Below, in pieces: positions 5,404 to 6,253 of a stretch of 6,253 bases of DNA. Origin of the DNA: SIG469 sp964384255 (GTDB taxonomy: Bacteria > Bacillota > Clostridia > Oscillospirales > Oscillospiraceae); assembly GCA_964384255.1 (NCBI GenBank), contig CAYLKH010000095.1, positions 1 through 6,253 of the forward strand, in the 5' to 3' direction. The position numbers were made by a program, and so were the translations under genes. The notes beneath the pieces were generated by a model that ran no database searches, had not been told where the DNA came from, and saw nothing but the letters and a program-made list of their open reading frames with translations. Every line of letters begins with the position of its first letter. The first letter of the stretch is position 1.

Positions 5404-6253
5404 GCCGTTTACGACCCGTTTCAGCTCGATTTCAGCATCCTCAAAGCTCAGATGGGTGTAGGTGTTCAATGTCACACCGATATCCGAATGTCCCATGAGG
5501 TACTGCAAAGTTTTAGGGTTCATGCCACTCTTAGCCATGTTAGAACAATAAGTGTGCCTGCATACATGAGGCGTGACTTTTGGCATTTGCACTTGGTAAG
5601 TCCTGTTGTATTTCTGGCAGATGTGCTGGAAATACTTTTCCCAGTGCAAGGCTACCATGGGTCGGCCGTTCTTATCCAGGTACAGAAAACCCATTCTGCC
5701 ACCGACCATCGGCTCCACCCTTGGCTTCGGCCTGTTTTCCAAAATGCTCTTGAAACATTCGTAAACATCATCCGTCATGGGAAGAACTCTGGTACCGGCA
5801 TTGGTTTTTGTGTCCTCGATCACATACTCCATTGTACGGGTCCGCTGCAACTGATGGTTCACATCGATCGTTCGCTTTTTTAGATCAATGTCCTGAGTCG
5901 TCAGTCCAACAAACTCTGAAATACGGAGTCCGGTCTTGAACAGAATATATATGCCCTCATAGTATTTTGAAAAATGCTTATCGTTCTTTACAAACTCTAA
6001 AAATGCCCGTTCCTGTTTTCGTGTGATCGCTTCTCTTGTTACGCTGTCATTGACAATGACCGTAGCAAGCTGAAACTCAAATGGATTTTTGCGTATCAAA
6101 TCATCATCGACCGCCATCTGCAAGGATTCCATAATTCTTTTTACGGTACTTAGCGATTTACCGGTTTCTGCCACAAGCTCTTTTTGTTTGATTGACGAAT
6201 TCTTATAAATCAATTCCAGAACCGCCAGTTCCTCTAAAGTACATTCCAAAGTG
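5398..6253 (-). CDS. int: Tn916/Tn1549-type tyrosine recombinase catalytic domain with a foreign N-terminus; 5' end outside the window
   Basis: The frame is open to the right edge, with no credible start inside; numbering here begins at a TTG codon at 6249. Residues 46-283 are an integrase that cuts and joins element ends through a 3'-phosphotyrosine. All catalytic residues are present: Arg109 (KTGLR), Lys148 (EDTKT), His228-x-x-Arg231 (TPHVCRH), His254 (LMGH) and Tyr264 (LNTYTH). The wording MAVDDDLIRKNPFEF and HICQKYN...QMPKVTPHVCRHTYCSN is characteristic of clostridial Tn916/Tn1549 relatives. Those proteins are about 400 residues, with an arm-binding domain and a SAM-like core-binding domain before this point. 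Here they are missing up to the last helix and replaced by a winged-helix segment (residues 1-44). The protein is therefore either a deletion fusion or an assembly chimera. If made, it could still have catalytic chemistry but should bind arm sites and core poorly. The base composition is AT-richer than the transporter genes, consistent with a mobile origin. Confidence 0.85.
   Translation of the reverse strand, partial: TLECTLEELAVLELIYKNSSIKQKELVAETGKSLSTVKRIMESLQMAVDDDLIRKNPFEFQLATVIVNDSVTREAITRKQERAFLEFVKNDKHFSKYYEGIYILFKTGLRISEFVGLTTQDIDLKKRTIDVNHQLQRTRTMEYVIEDTKTNAGTRVLPMTDDVYECFKSILENRPKPRVEPMVGGRMGFLYLDKNGRPMVALHWEKYFQHICQKYNRTYQVQMPKVTPHVCRHTYCSNMAKSGMNPKTLQYLMGHSDIGVTLNTYTHLSFEDAEIELKRVVNGE
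6118..6253 (-). other. Winged-helix DNA-binding segment fused to the integrase (C-terminus of another gene)
   Basis: The translated segment has a helix LEELAVLELIYKN, then IKQKELVAETG, then a recognition-helix-like SLSTVKRIMESLQ. This is the layout of winged helix-turn-helix tails found, for example, at the C-termini of AlbA_2/HATPase_c_4 (Schlafen-type) regulators, where a KG-x-I wing would come next. Here the wing is absent and integrase sequence begins at MAVDDD. The join falls near 6118-6124, around the bases encoding Leu44-Gln45-Met46. The parent protein's remainder would lie to the right of the window. Confidence 0.6.

Larger units (their letters stand above)
5354..6253 (-). mobile_element. 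End of a Tn916/Tn1549-family integrative conjugative element (or remnant)
   Basis: The integrase gene and adjacent DR2-like arm sites mark the integrase-proximal end of such an element, with the body extending beyond the right edge. The exact terminus is not defined; in this family it lies within roughly 100-200 bp past the integrase stop, so between about 5235 and 5350. No direct repeat or known attachment core could be confirmed because the other end is outside the window. Confidence 0.55.

Overview
The window looks like a mid-GC Gram-positive anaerobe of the Clostridia (a gut Lachnospiraceae or Oscillospiraceae type is my best guess). The signs are strong GGAGG-type ribosome binding sites, a lipoprotein solute-binding protein of the LplA/YtcQ kind, an 11-helix bacterial sodium:neurotransmitter-type symporter, and a Tn916/Tn1549-type integrase. 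Species cannot be fixed from the sequence.

Left part (1-2343): the 5' end of a MacB-like ABC ATPase gene runs off the left edge on the minus strand. It is divergent from a 609-residue solute-binding lipoprotein gene (431-2260, plus). No sugar permease gene lies beside it, so within this window it is an orphan receptor. It ends at a strong 20-bp perfect inverted repeat (2287-2333), shared with the convergent symporter gene.

Middle (2344-5234, minus strand): an SNF/NSS-family sodium-coupled symporter gene (2344-3678) has its own sigma-A-like promoter and a GC-rich leader hairpin. Upstream of it is a 450-codon gene (3882-5234) whose first ~155 residues are a complete low-molecular-weight protein tyrosine phosphatase. 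About 290 further residues follow that do not belong to that family; they are mostly helical with an RNFQH motif that faintly recalls HEPN-type domains. This fusion is the least familiar protein here.

Right part (5235-6253): one end of a Tn916/Tn1549-family integrative element. The integrase catalytic domain has all expected catalytic residues. The part normally preceding it (arm-binding domain and most of the core-binding domain) is replaced by a winged-helix segment that looks like the C-terminus of an unrelated regulator. Between the integrase stop and the phosphatase gene are three AGTAGTA boxes matching the Tn916 DR2 arm-type integrase sites, an extended -10 promoter pointing into the phosphatase gene, and a perfect 16-bp palindrome. 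The element has thus kept arm sites while its integrase has lost the domain that would read them, and the element's end lies almost against the phosphatase fusion gene.

No tRNA, rRNA, CRISPR array or insertion sequence with inverted ends was seen. No gene-free stretch exceeds 300 bases; the longest are 197-430, 3679-3881 and 5235-5397, and their contents are listed below.
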